Part shown: positions 42,868 through 54,410 of the stretch, one piece after another | Layout: each line of letters opens with the position of its first letter | Numbering within the stretch: the stretch's first letter is position 1 | Assembly (NCBI GenBank): GCA_033239525.1 | Contig: BSYO01000019.1 | Span: forward strand, 11,576,592-11,640,591 | Direction of reading: 5' to 3' | DNA: 64,000 bases | Origin: Nepenthes gracilis | Taxonomy: Eukaryota; Streptophyta; Magnoliopsida; Caryophyllales; Nepenthaceae | Position numbers and translations under genes: made by a program | The notes under the pieces: generated by a model | Told to the model about the DNA's origin: nothing | Databases searched by the model: none | The model's input: only the letters and a program-made list of their open reading frames with translations

Positions 42868-44910
42868 TTGATTTTGGATTGGAAGATGGAAAAACAGAGC
42901 AGCGGCTCAACCTAATGGAAGACCCGAAATTTTGAGGGATTCACGTTAAATTAGGAGACAAAACTTTATGAGTTAACACATTAAAATCATTATTTGTCAT
43001 ATTGGGAGATCAAAATTTTGAGTCATTTTAATTTGGGTGAAATCGAACACAGTTGGTGAACCAAGTGATATGCTCTGTTTAGGTTATCATCTTCGAACAA
43101 AGAGAGTAGTGATTAATTGATTGAATAAGCCGATTGTTATGCATAGAAATGGCATACATGGGCTTGAATGCATTGATGTAAGCATGTAATCGTGTATACG
43201 TATAATATCTATCAATAACGTGGATAGAAATATATATGTGTATATTTGTGTGTATCTGGCAATGTATATGTTTGTGAATATTTATTTTGTGTAGACAACT
43301 TGTATAAAGATATTAATATAAATATATACATGTGTATATACTAGTAGTGATAATATGTGTGTGACAGTGGGTACGGTGGATTTGTGAGAAAGAGCTGCTG
43401 TATGTGTGTAAGTTGCCAGTATGGTAAATTACTGGCAGTGGGTGTTTGCTAGCAGTATGAAGAGGTGCCAATGAATGTGGATAGTGGGGTGTGTGTGTGT
43501 GAGAGAACAGCCATGGTGTTGTTATATGCTAGATGTGTGGTAATATATGAGTGATTATATATATATAAAGGATTTAATAAGATATTATGGTATTCGATCG
43601 AATATTTAAACTATCCTTTGTACTGTTACTTTCATTCTCATAATGATATTATTTGCGTCACCTTTGATATATGTATATATGGTCTTTATCAGTACTGAAT
43701 GACAATTCTTTCATTGAAATTGTAAAGCCTTCTTTGTGTTATATTTAATTGAGTGAGTAGTTAAGTTATTGTTTCCTACGGTCAAGGTTAATGAAAACGT
43801 ATGAAAACACTAAGTTATTTAGTCAAATTGGAGGCTACGACACCTTAGTATGGTCTACACTTATCCGATACTATTTCTGTATCATGATGATAATGAGGTA
43901 TATTGTTTATTGTGGATGAATATTTATAACCATATGACCATTGTAGGAGATAATATCAGGGATATTATTTGACGAGGAGTATTACGGATGGTATGAGCAT
44001 ACTACGGGTATAACCTTTGAGAAGACTGTAGGGGTAGTGAAGATACCATGGATAATCTCATTACACTTACCCAACTGTTGGGGGTGTAAATATACGGCCT
44101 TTGATTTACGATAGTTGAATAAGGTCCAAAGAGATTCATTGTGATATTTCATTATTATTGATATCTCACGAGTTTGAAATTTGGTTGAATCCCCGAGTTG
44201 TATTCGCTAGAATCCATGTATCAGATTTTATGATATTTGGATTCAATAGAATCCATATTATTTATTGTTACTAGGTTTTTAGGTCGTTTACGTTGATATT
44301 AGGAACACGGGATCCCTTTTTATTTCTCATAAGATTGGATTCTAAGGGATGTTGGCCTTGTATTGATAAAATCTTACAATCTTTGTCACATTAGAGTTGG
44401 AGTGACTTGCTTATGTATTGGTATCGTAAATGCGATGAAATGCCCTTTCTTTGACGTATTTATCTATTGGATATTGTATTATTATTCATGATTTTTGTCA
44501 CGTTTTATGTATTGTTACTAAACTATCTTGTTTGTTTTGGATTTGCTATCATTTATTGGGTATTTGATTCACTCTTATTAATTTTTTTCTTTCAGAGTAA
44601 CAGGTTAGACGTTGATAAATCTAGAGTTGGATAAAGTGTTGTGGCGAGAGAGATTGAGGTTTAACTGGAGATAGGACTGAATTTATACCCTAGAGATATA
44701 TTTTGGTATTTTGTTTTATTTTATTGGAATTTTTTAAATTGTGTACTTTTTTTGAATTTATTTTTGGTATGAGGATCTTTACATCATCATAATTGTATTT
44801 TGTTAGTTGTGGGTATACTATGAGTATATATATATCGGTTGAAGACTTAGAATTTATCCTATGTAGATAGGTTTGGGTATTAATTATGAATTTGGGATAA
44901 AGTTGTTACA
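42868..44910 (+). mobile_element. 3' LTR of the middle element, right part
   Basis: It resumes after the TATCC duplication. 42868-44121 has no partner in the 5' LTR; 44122-44910 aligns with 31863-32652 (for example GAGATTCATTGT and TTGTATTGATAAAATCTTA). It ends TTGTTACA at 44910, before the ATATC duplication. GT-rich and TA-rich short runs are common at 43200-43560. Confidence 0.85.
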
Positions 44911-44931
44911 ATATCAAAAAGTCCCGTAGTA

Positions 44932-46250
44932 TTACCTTCTTTATCAATGAGAACCTTATCGTCAAAGTTGAATGAGGAAAAATCCTAACAAATTTTAACA
45001 ATTGTCTTCCATGTAGCTTCCTCCAGGGATTAAGACTGCCATTGAACAAGCACTTAGGGGGTAATCTGACCGTTGAATAATATCCTTTGGAATCCAAGCA
45101 GTTGATGAGGAAATAGAAGTGGCTAGGATCCTCGGGCTTCGGCGGGCAATTTAGCAGGCTAGGGAGGAAAATGAAATACATTATGAATTTTAGAATGACC
45201 CGATAAATCCAATCGATACGCTACTAAGCCAATGGGTTCCATTACTTGCAAAGGCCCACAATAGCACTTAACTAATTTGTTAGATTGCCAGTGAGTCACA
45301 AAAATTTGTTGATAAGGTTGTAGTTTGACATATATCAAATTGCCCACTTAAAATTCCTTATCAGTTTGGTGAGCATCTAGATGATTCTTCAAGCAAAGCT
45401 GAGCTTGTTGAAGGTTAGATTTGAGAGCATTGAGGATGTTGGAATGATTAGTTAGCAACTCATCTATGGATGCTACAAGCAAAGAGCCATGGACATAGTC
45501 AATTAATGACGAAGGGGGGTCTGCCATATATGACCTCAAAGGGACTCGTCTTTATGGAGGAATGCCAAACTATATTATAACTCCATTCAACCCATACCAA
45601 ATATTGAACCCAAGAAGAAGGTCATCCAGCAGCAAAACAATGCAAGTAATCCTTGAGATAATGATTAACTACTTCCGTTTGTCCGTTAGTTTGCGAGTGA
45701 TATGAGCTACTGGTGGATAACATGGTGCCCTGGGACTTGAACAGCTCCTTCCAAATATTGCTCATGAAAATAGGATCCTAGTCCATGACAATATCAACTA
45801 AAAATCCATGTAATCAGCAAATATCTTTGATAAACACTTCAGCAACAATAGAAACCATGAAGTGGGTATTCAAGGGTAAAAAATGAGCACACTTGGACAG
45901 TTGATCAACCACCACAATGATGATTGTCTTCGCATTCAAGGAAGGCAAGTTAGTAATGAAGTCTAGAGAAAGAGAGATTCTCAAACCTTCCCTAGAATTG
46001 GCAGCGGCTGAAGCAAGCATTGGGGTGAAGTGTTGATGGGTTTAACCTGCTAGCAGATTGCACAAGTAGAGATATAGTCATGGATATTTTTACGCATTTG
46101 CGGCCAATAGAAAGAAGTAGCTATTTTTGCATATGTACGTTGAATTCCAGTATGCCCTCCAACAGGTAAATTATAGTACTCTTCTAATAACAAATCTTGT
46201 AATGCTGATTTAGCTAGAACCAGAATTTGGTTTTTATAGAAGATTAAACC
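44932..46250 (-). pseudogene. Outer gypsy integrase and C-terminal region
   Basis: On the minus strand the zinc-binding part (IHDYISTCAIC with FYWPQMRK) lies at about 46050-46130. The core begins SLSLDFITNLPSLNAKTIII then VVVDQLSKCAHFLPL (45814-46020). Later parts are NHYLKDYLHCFAAGWP, VEWSYNI and the GSLLVASIDELL frame at 45348-45539. VGNLIYVKLQPYQQ, SNKLVKCYCGPLQVMEPIG and KIHNVFH follow. The last segment shows, with shifts, EEATWK and FNFDDKVLIDKEG, resembling the end of gypsy pol after the integrase. Stops and frameshifts are frequent. Confidence 0.85.
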
Positions 46251-46559
46251 ATCCCACTAAGAAAAATTAGCACGATCACTCAAGTAGTCTTAGATGGAAC
46301 TTGGCAAATTGGGTAAAAGAGGGGTGCCGTTCATAGAACTTGCGTAGGGTCGAGAGTAATGCAATGACCGGTTGAGATATGGCCTAGAGAACATGATAGG
46401 ATGCTTCAGGTACTCCAGATAAGGCATCGGTATCTCTTCCTACTTGATACATGATGTCAAAGTCGTACCCCCATCAACTTCGTAATCCAGCGCTGTTGAT
46501 CTGGAGTATGAATATTTCAATTTAGTAAGGTCTTAAGATGTTGATGGTCTGTTTGAATG

Positions 46560-46895
46560 GTAAACTTAGCACCCAAAAGATATTGCGCTAATTCTTGATA
46601 GTTTCGACGATAGCACAGAGTTCCTTAATATAAGTTGAAGAGGTCTGTAGTTTGGGGTAAAGTTGTTTGCTAAAAAAGGCTATAGGATGGCCGACTTGAA
46701 GGAGGATGGCTCCAATGCCATTTACCGATGCATCAGTTTGTACTATAAATGGCTTGGAGAAATCCAATAGAGCTAGGACAGTGGTGGTAGTGAGGGCATC
46801 CATGAGGGAGTGGAAAGTGGTCTCAGCTTCACAAGTCCACAAGAAGGTATTCTTCCGTAATAATTGTGTAAGTGGTGCTGAGATTTGAGCATATC
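46560..46895 (-). pseudogene. Outer gypsy RNase H
   Basis: The 84-codon frame at 46588-46842 reads W-CEAETTFHSLMDALTT, FIVQTDASVNGIGAILLQ, HPIAFFSKQLYPKLQTSS and YIKELCAIVETI. The TDAS aspartate and the KELCAIV glutamate are both present. It sits in the normal place between RT and integrase. Confidence 0.88.
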
Positions 46896-46899
46896 GTGC

Positions 46900-47828
46900 A
46901 ACAAATCGTCAATAATAGCCAGCTAATCCCAGGAATCCACGTAGTTACCTAACATTAGTAGGCATGGGCCAGCGTTGGATGGCCTCAACTTTGGCCCGGT
47001 CCACTGTCAGCCCCTCCGCCAAAATAGTGTAACTCAAATAAGATACCGAGGACCATCCAAATTCACACTTTGATTGTTTAGCAAAGGAGTTATCGCACAA
47101 GATTTAGAGCACTTGAGAAACATGGTGGAAATGTTGCTCCCAAAAGGAACTATAGACCAATATGTCATCAAAGAAGCCAATACAAACTTCTATAATATTG
47201 GAAGAAAAATAGCATTTATTTCGATCTGAAAGGAGGAGGGGATATTAGACAAACCGAAAGGCATAACTAAGAATTTATAATGCCCTTCATGGGTTCGGAA
47301 AGTTGTTTTGTAGGCATCCATGACATGGACACGTATTTGATGGTATCCGGCGTGCAAATCCAGCTTAGAGAATATTTGAGCACCATGTAATTCTTCCAGT
47401 AACTCATCCACAGTTGGAATTGGGAAGCTGTCTTTGACCATGATAGCATTAAGTGCTCGATAATCAATACAGAAACACCAACTTTCATCTTTTTTCTTAA
47501 CAAGTAGAACCAGTAAAGAAAAAGGACTAGTGTTGGGCCGTATAATTCCTTCATCAAGCATCTCTCGTATCAATCTCTTCAATTTGGCTTTTTGAAAATG
47601 AGGATAATAATAAGGTTTGACATCCATGGGTAAGGTATTTGGTTTCAAGGGAATGCGATGATTCGTGGCATGGTGTGAGTGCAGGCCATGAGGGATATCG
47701 AAAACATCAGCAAAAGTGGAAAAGATGTTGCAAAGAGTTGTGGTTATAGTAGGATTGACATTAGAAGGCAAATAAAGTTGAGGAGATGATAGAACTAAAA
47801 TATCTTCCAATATTGGGGTAATTGTCAA
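46900..47828 (-). pseudogene. Outer gypsy reverse transcriptase
   Basis: A long minus-strand frame (47190-47828, 212 codons) runs through HRIPLKPNTLPMDVKPYYYP, MLDEGIIRPNTSPFSLLVLL, VKKKDESWCFCIDYRALNAI, FSKLDLHAGYHQIRV and [15 protein letters not shown]. It stops just before the catalytic box. In the next frame (about 47165-47190) GFFDDILVYS is present, so the FFDD box survives but is separated by a frameshift. The thumb and connection region (46900-47160) is degraded. Confidence 0.9.
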
Positions 47829-48310
47829 CTAAAAATAAGTAGCGACAGAGTGAGTTATGCCATTATATTTAAGTTGACCCAAGGTCATGGTGGATATGGA
47901 AGCCTTTTGCAGACCGTGGAGAGTATGTTGAATACCCTCATAAGCAAAGCTCATCCATGAAGAATTGTAATCAGATAGTACAAGGCCAATAGAGGCCAGC
48001 CACTGCACTCCAAACACACTATCTACCCCATATACCAGTAATAAGTAGAGGTCCACACTAAACTTTAATTGACCCAAAGTAATGAGAACATTAGAGCAGA
48101 GGCCCTCGCACTATAAGGAGTACCCGTTTCCTACATTGATATTGAGATGTTGAGAAGGTGCGATGGAGAGCCCCAGATATTTGGCTAAATGAGACTATAG
48201 AAAATTATGAGTAGAACCACTATCCACTAATATGACCACTAGATGGCTCGACACCCTCCCTTGAAGACCTAGTGTGGAAGGAACAAAATGATCTTTTAGC
48301 ACATGGAGAG
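47829..48310 (-). pseudogene. Outer gypsy protease
   Basis: On the minus strand VVILVDSGSTHNFL at about 48195-48245 carries an intact D-S-G active site, followed by a stop. The rest of the domain is LGQLKFSVDLYLLLVYGVDS and VQWLASIGLVLSDYN (family pattern D-VLG-QWL). It adjoins the RT frame, separated by one stop codon at 47829. Confidence 0.85.
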
Positions 48311-48339
48311 AATTTGTTGGAGTAACTTCTGACACAGTA

Positions 48340-49467
48340 GGCAACAACTTTGCTCATTGAGGAAGTTCTGCTAGCTGGTCTTGAATAATGGAATCTTCAT
48401 CTAGAATCTGTGGGCCAGGTTGGATGGTGCCTCTGTCCTCCACAATCAGACATAGAAATTCTGGGGGTTTACACCAATGGCCTGGGGGTGAAACATTCAT
48501 CATAGTTGAAACATAGGCCCTTCTCGCGGCAAGATACCATTTCCGCATGAGTGAGTCTCTTTATGGGTTATTTAGGAGGAAGGCTTGAAGAAGAAGAAGA
48601 TTTTGACAGAGAGGCCAGGGCATTAACTAGTTGCTTAGGAAGGGGTGGACAATGATTATTTGGATGCCCCGTGTCAAGTTTTTCCCACACCAGTTTAGCC
48701 ATACTAATTGCTTCTGGCAACAAAAGAGATTTTAACAATAATAACTTGCGTTGTATGTTATCACGAAACCCTGAGATAAAACAGTTCAAAAGGTTAATAG
48801 TAGTGAGACCAGAAGTACGAGGTGGAGAAAGATTCAAACCCCATCATGTAAGCCACAACAGTGCTGGTCTGTCTAAGTTTGTAGTGAGTTGCTTCGTGAT
48901 TCAAGTAAGTGGATGACCCGAATCAAAACTCCAAATCTGGAAAAAGAATTTTACATTTTGAAAGCTACTGAGTTGCATGCATCTATTAGTACCATTGAAG
49001 GATAGAGCTAGTCATATAGAATGTCACGATAGTTAATTTTTTCTCTGGTGGAGTATCATGGTACAAGAAGAATAGATCAATCTGTAATAATTAGTCAAGC
49101 ATGTTTTCACCAGAGAGAAAAAAGGGATTTTGGGCTTAAGCAAGCAAAGGTGGTTAGCAATTTGAGCATCTTGTGGTGCATGTGATAGGAGTGGTAGGTT
49201 TTGAGGAGGTTGAGGCAAAATAGAGGATGAAGAAGCTGTATATGAAGTGGGGGTTGGAAGTAAGGGTGGATTGGTAGGTAGCAGGGGTTGTTTCTTGATG
49301 CGGCCTAAGGAATTAAGAATTTCAGTTAGGAATTTTTTAATATGTTGTGTGGTGGAGATATTAATGGTTATACCTTTTACATGTTGTTGTACAGTTGCTA
49401 CGATCTCCTTTTTCTCCTTTAAAAGTCCTGCAATGGAATCCTCTAAAGCCTTGTAATGAGTCGTCAT
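48340..49467 (-). pseudogene. Outer gypsy gag
   Basis: The likely start is the minus-strand ATG at 49465-49467 (MTTHYKALEDSIAGLLKEKK), 30 bases inside the element from the 5' LTR. Gag then shows a Pro/Ser-rich linker, LLNCFISGFRDNIQRKLLLL, LLPEAISMAKLVWEKLD, and a zinc-knuckle zone at about 48470-48520. There, one frame gives GLCFNYDE while PGHWCKPPEFLCLIVED is in another, so a frameshift at a C-run (CACCCCCAGG) breaks the knuckle. Upstream frame sequence (49468-49674) is LTR read-through, not Gag. Confidence 0.82.
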
Positions 49468-49498
49468 CTCTCTGTCATAGTTCAATGAGAGTACCAAA

Positions 49499-50030
49499 TG
49501 ATGCGAGCCTTCGTCAAATCGAAGAAGGAGAAGAAGATTTGGAAATCTAGAAGAAGGAACAAAGAAAAAAAGAGGATAAGAAAGTCCAGTGCACCTATCA
49601 AAGGAAGGATAGAATATCAAAATGAAGGAGAAGAAGTGACAGAAAGAGTGGCAGAGAGAATTAAGAATGTTCAAGAGTAGAAGGAAAATATCTCCTTACA
49701 TTACTCTAGCCAACTGCTAGTTCATATACAGTAAGAATCCAACAAGTTCAATTGGAATTAAACAAAAGAAACTAACAGAAAAGGAACAGTAACCTTAAAA
49801 TCGTAAAACAGGAATGAAACAGAAACGAAAGGAAAAAAATAGAAGAAAACAGAAAAGTAATAACAAATATATAATAGAAATCCTAATTTCATTAAATGCA
49901 GTATAATCCCTATAATATATTTAATTAAATATAGTCCTGAAATTTGCATAGCGGCTGGATTTTTTGGGTACTTCTCATAGTCAGTGTAATTAGTGACATT
50001 TCAACCACCGTATCAATGAGGCCCGTAATA
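49499..50030 (-). mobile_element. 5' LTR of the outer gypsy element (532 bp)
   Basis: On the minus strand it starts TATTACGGGCCTC at 50030 (terminal TG mutated to TA) and ends TCGCATCA at 49499. TTTGGTACTC follows, resembling the first part of a primer-binding site. It pairs with the split 3' LTR at 30879-31376 plus 44916-44931. CAATC at 50031-50035 is the right target duplication. Confidence 0.85.
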
Positions 50031-50066
50031 CAATCTGTATTTGGTAAGTAGATATTTGTCAATGAC

Positions 50067-50455
50067 TAAAACTATTATATACATAAAAGTCTCGAGCAAA
50101 AACAGAACGGGACAAAATCATAAACTTTAACCTAATAAAAATCCATAACAGTAACAACAAATACGACTAGAAAAAATAACAAGACAATGGGAGATCCCAA
50201 ATCCTAAAAAGAGAGCGGGATTGAGCATGAAAAGGAAATGAAGTAGGACCAATTAATGTTTAAAACTGTTATGTACAAGAAAGTCCCGAACAAAAGGAAA
50301 AAAAGGTCAAAACCATTAACTTTAACCCAATGAAATTCCACAACAACAGTAATGACCACTAAGAAAAACAATTGGACAATGGGAGATCCCAAATCCAAAA
50401 AGAGAGTGGGATTGGGCATGAAAAGGAAAGGAAATAGGGCCAACATTGTCTTGTA
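50067..50455 (+). repeat. 194-bp tandem duplication
   Basis: Two adjacent copies, 50067-50260 and 50261-50455, share TAAAACT-TTAT-TACA, AAAGTC-CGA-CAAAA, AACTTTAACC, CAATGGGAGATCCCAAATCC and AAAAAGAGAG-GGGATTG, then GCATGAAAAGGAAA. They differ by scattered substitutions and small indels. No gene lies here. Confidence 0.85.
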
Positions 50456-51714
50456 TGGTAAGGAAATTCATTCAGCAAGGGCCAGAGTTGTAAGGTGGTG
50501 GAATTATTTCACAAGGAATGATGCATATTTAATAATTTATTAAAATATAATTTTATTATATTTTATTAAAAAAATTATTTTTTATTACACCTCATATTTG
50601 ATAAAAAGAATAGTATTTATACAAATAATAAATAAGTGATGTTTATATTCTATAAATAATAGAACTATTCATAGTACATATAAATGAAAGAGCAACTTTA
50701 GGATAAATATGAGAGAGAAATTTCAGATTTTTAAATTAGAAAAATTTTGTTAACCTTTATAATTTTCTAATTTAAATATTCTTATTTAGAAAATCACATA
50801 TCTTTTTGCATATAATGCTCAATCTCTGGTTAAGAAAAAAAGATAATGGTAAAAGTTAAAAAAAAAAAATGATTTCAAGTTTTTCAAATTAAGAACACTA
50901 CGTACAAATTTGATTAGTATATCATTAGTGTTCAATTTATATTATTATTTAAATAATATGATAATTTGACGATTTATAAATCAGTTATATGTCTTATAAA
51001 ACTTATTTGGCTTCCTCCTAACATAAGCCAATTCCTCAAACGCCAAGACAATAGAAAGGAGCTATGAGGATTATGATTGAGTGTCCATCTTATTGGTCCT
51101 TGTTTTGCTCTTTCGATTTGTTTTTTGGATTGTCTTTGTTGATCTTTTGATGTTTTGAGGTACAGAAGGTGTGTTATTTTGTCTTTCTTGGATATTTTTT
51201 CAAGCTCGAGGTATGCCCTACTTGGTTGGGTTTCCTCTCAGGTTCTTATCGATTTTGACCTGACATGAAGCCTTGCTTTGTATAATCGACTCTTTTATAC
51301 TTAATACAATGACCTATTTATCAAAAAAGGAGGCGTTGAATAATATTGTGGTTTGATGAAATATGCATACAATGAGCGTACTAGAAATAAACTCAAATTT
51401 TTTTTTTTAATCAATTGTCAAATATCAAATTCTTAAGTACAATGAATACACACAATTAAATATATAAAATTATATAAAGATATTTAACTTGAAAAATCAT
51501 TTTTAACTAAGAAACAATTATAAAATAAATTTAAAACAAATTTATTATAATAGTAATTGATTGTACAAATAACTTATTTCTAAAATTCTTTCTTTACAAT
51601 ATGAGTAAATGGCTAGTTAAATATAATTTTAATATACCTAACAACCAACTAAATAAAAATACAATAATGATAAGAGTAACCTAATAAAAATACGTATTAA
51701 AAATAACACTAATA
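50456..51714. other. AT-rich intergenic stretch
   Basis: Nothing recognised apart from A/T-rich sequence and poly-A/T runs; about 51050-51300 is less A/T-rich but has no coding signature I trust. Confidence 0.5.
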
Positions 51715-51719
51715 TAATG

Positions 51720-52708
51720 TGTTGCGTCCCGGGCCAACGGTTGTCGTGCGGATTAGAGAACCCAGATTCCCTCGCGCGTGCGGCCGCTTCGGAAGAAGGG
51801 TCCGGTCTCCGTCTCTATGAACACGGACTGCGCACAACACAAACAACAAACAAGAGGTCAGGGTCGGCGGGATTTCTCCCACCGAGGCCGCTCCGACGCT
51901 TAAGTCACAAATTCCCTTGAGAACGAAAATGGCGCACGCTAAGGTGGTGCGCGGAGGAATCTTTGTGAAAGTGTAAGGATGCTTGTGCGGTGATGTGGAG
52001 AATGCAGTGAGCAGGTGGTGGAAGGCCTGGCTTCCTTGATGCACCGCAACGGGTGGCTAACTTTCCCATGATCTCAGAAGATGAAGGGAAGGAGAGCGAG
52101 CTAGCTGTCACCGACGGAAGTGGGGTGATGCCCAGTTCTGGCCCGTTGCTCTCTTGTGTGATCGATTAGAGAAGAGGGGAGCAGTAGAGTTCGACTCGTC
52201 CTTTGAATTCTCGATTCAAAAGGAAGCAGCAGATGTAGATGCTGAAGTAAGGCCCCCCTTTCTCTCTGTGGGGTGTGAGGGCTCTTATACGCCTCTCCTC
52301 GTTGGACTCTTGAGCACCAAAACGCCCGTTGCTTGGGCCATCGCGCCGCTGGTCACTGTTGTGGACCGCCAGTCACGCCGGTTGTCCTTTTGCCGTGGCT
52401 GGCACGCCGTTGAGCGTTGTTGACCACGCCCGACTTCCCCCTGCGTGGGGATTGGTTGGCCACCTGCAGACGGCAACGGGTGCCATTGGCGCTGCGCCAG
52501 CCATCCCTCTATTGGCTAGCCTTTCCGCATGTTCCCGGCGACGCATTTAATGCGTTGCAGGTTTCCGTTGTCTTCCGCCAGCGTGGGTTCGCGCCTTTGT
52601 TCCTTGGGCTCGGCTGACTGTCTCGCGTGGGCTTTTGGATCTCTTGCGGGCCGCGGCCTGCTTCGTGGGCTTGGACATGTTTCGTGGGCTAGGACATGGG
52701 ACCCAACA
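51720..52708 (-). mobile_element. GC-rich solo LTR with perfect TSD TAATG
   Basis: The 989-bp element begins TGTTGCGTCCC and ends GGGACCCAACA, with matching inverted ends, flanked by TAATG at 51715-51719 and 52709-52713. No internal region or second LTR is present, so it is a solo LTR. Minus orientation is supported by GTATAAGAGC on the minus strand at about 52281-52291 and, downstream, TGACTTAAGCGTCGGAG at about 51890-51906. It is much richer in G/C than the surroundings. Several long frames on both strands here are composition effects. Confidence 0.9.
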
Positions 52709-52713
52709 TAATG

Positions 52714-53489
52714 TATTTGATCTTTATGAAAAATGAAACTCGAATTAGATCATAATTGGATGTCAAACCTCTTCCTATTTTCTCTCTTTATGTGATACTT
52801 TTTATATTATAAAATAATTTTAAATACACTAAAATTATACCGATCATAACTTTACACTAATATTAGTATATAAGTATCACTGGAACACTTATAAGGCTTA
52901 CTTATCCTGTCCCAACCGTGCAAAAGTATTGGGCGTAGATACCTCTGATTTACTAAAAATACCTTTTGCTTGACCGCACACCGTACGAACATTACATGTT
53001 CGTCTTCTGCAGAGAGGAGCGCAACCCCAGAGCGGCTGCCGTTCGATCTTTGTCATTCGTCTTCTGTGGACTGCCATTGGTCTTCTTCACTCGCCTAATC
53101 ATTGTGCCGTTCATCCCTTGCCGAATCCTAGCGCCGATGACATCCTCTCGCGTAATCATCGCTGTGGCCTTATCACCATAACCTGCTTCCTTGCGCCGAC
53201 GGTTGCCATGGCCAAGGCCGCCTGCTCACCTCTTCTCTTCCTCCTCTTATTGCTTCCCCCATCTTCTCTCCACACCCCTCCTCCTCTCCTTGCCCTCTGA
53301 TTTTCCTCCTCTTCTCACCTCCTCCTCCCGGAAATCCCAATGTTGCCGCCGCCTCCTCCTTGTCCACCTGTGGCCACCGCCTCATAGCTGGATATTGCTG
53401 TCAAGAGGCCGAATATATTGTGTGCACCACTCTCATTCTGACCACTCAAATTAGTGTTTCTTTCATTTCTATTTGTCCGTCGCCGGAGG
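52714..53489. other. Flank and GC-rich segment before the LINE
   Basis: 52714-52960 is AT-rich with nothing recognised. 52970-53460 is G/C- and pyrimidine-rich. At 53208 a 30-codon frame (MAKAACSPLLFLLLLLPPSS then a short tail) resembles a signal peptide, but has no continuation. This could be the 5' region of the LINE that follows. An inverted repeat, ACGAACATTACATGTTCGT, lies at 52985-53003. Confidence 0.4.
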
Positions 53490-54410
53490 TGACCTTAGAG
53501 GGTGACTGAGTGTGGAAAGCCACATTGATGGGCTACTTCTTCAATAAAGAAGTTGCGTTTCTAGTAGCGAACAAACTTGCTAAATATATTTGGAGCCAAT
53601 TTTGCTTGGTAAAGGTTTTGGTTAATTTTAATTGTTTGTTCTTCTTTTGATTTAAGAATAAGATTGATATGATAAAAAGGTCTTCAATTTGCCTCTTAGT
53701 CATTTGTTAGCCAGCCTCTTTTCCCCATAGCCTAGAAACTGGGTATGATCCTCTCAAATGAGGCTCTTAAAATGGTTTAACATTTATTTGAGTCAATTTG
53801 TTTAACATTTATTTGAAATATTGGACTGACACAAACCCGAGCTACATTCCTAGTGCTATTGGAAAATCACTATTTGCTAATAGTTCGACTCAGCTATAGA
53901 CTGGGCTTGATTTGTTAGGGTTTCTGTAAAAATTGATATCTCGGTCAACCTGTTAGGTAAATTTACTCTCTTCATGGGTTCAGGTCCATGTCCAGGTGAA
54001 GAAACTAACGTTAAAATCTTAGTTTTATATTCATGTAAACCCTCTCAATGTGGCCGATACAGGCTGTTTGGCCACTCACACCAATTGCAATTCATATAGA
54101 CTGGTGGACACCCCCTCTACTCGTACGAAATCCGGGGCTAACAATTCCACTGTCTCGGTGGATTCTCCCAATGTTTTAAGCATCGGAGTCTGCACCATTG
54201 CTAAGCCGAAATGATTGTCCATTCCTATCGGATCTTCTGGGGGACTTTCACATTAACCTAAATACTTCTATTAACCTAGCTTCGATTATTCTCCCTTCGA
54301 ACCCCTTATCTCCTCTTAGGAAGTATGTCAACTCCTGTGGGACCTTTGAGGTCATTCTTGATGAGCACTTGCCTGCCCTCTTCAGTCACATTTGGGTCTT
54401 GCTGTAAAAT
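53490..54410 (+). pseudogene. LINE ORF1 remnant (DUF4283-like and zinc-knuckle)
   Basis: In shifting plus-strand frames, VWKATLMGYFFNKEVAFLVA (about 53510) matches the DUF4283-type opening of plant LINE ORF1. SLETGYDPLK at about 53720 follows, then YIPSAIGKSLFANSSTQ and VRVSVKIDIS (about 53830-53950). The segment KPSQCGRYRLFGHS at about 54035 corresponds to the family pattern WKP--C--C--FGHS, with one cysteine lost. Stops and indels are abundant. Confidence 0.6.

Larger units (their letters stand above)
31377..44910 (+). mobile_element. Middle LTR element, LARD-like (level 2 of nest), TSD ATATC
   Basis: Flanking copies of ATATC lie at 31372-31376 and 44911-44915. The 5' LTR (31377-32652) and 3' LTR (36684-44910) both start TGTAACACC and end TTACA. 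A polypurine tract, TTAAGGGGAAGGAT, lies directly before 36684, and a degenerate primer site follows 32652. Without the copia insertion it is about 8.1 kb. The internal 4.0 kb shows no retroviral domain, which fits a large non-autonomous retrotransposon derivative (LARD). Confidence 0.85.
30879..50030 (-). mobile_element. Outer Ty3/gypsy element (level 1 of nest), TSD CAATC
   Basis: The element is flanked by CAATC at 30874-30878 and 50031-50035. Removing the inserted middle element and its duplicated target leaves about 5.6 kb, a normal gypsy length. The 5' LTR is 49499-50030 (532 bp). The 3' LTR is 30879-31376 plus 44916-44931, split by the insertion. Coding order on the minus strand is gag, protease, RT, RNase H, integrase from 49467 down to about 44932. 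All domains are recognisable, but stops and frameshifts make it inactive. Confidence 0.88.

Noticed and set aside
47267..47557. 96-codon minus-strand frame
   Set aside because: It overlaps the true RT frame in another phase and contains no RT motifs in its own frame.
52154..52617. Several overlapping frames of 60-89 codons
   Set aside because: All are inside the solo LTR bounded by a perfect TSD, and their peptides show no conserved domain.
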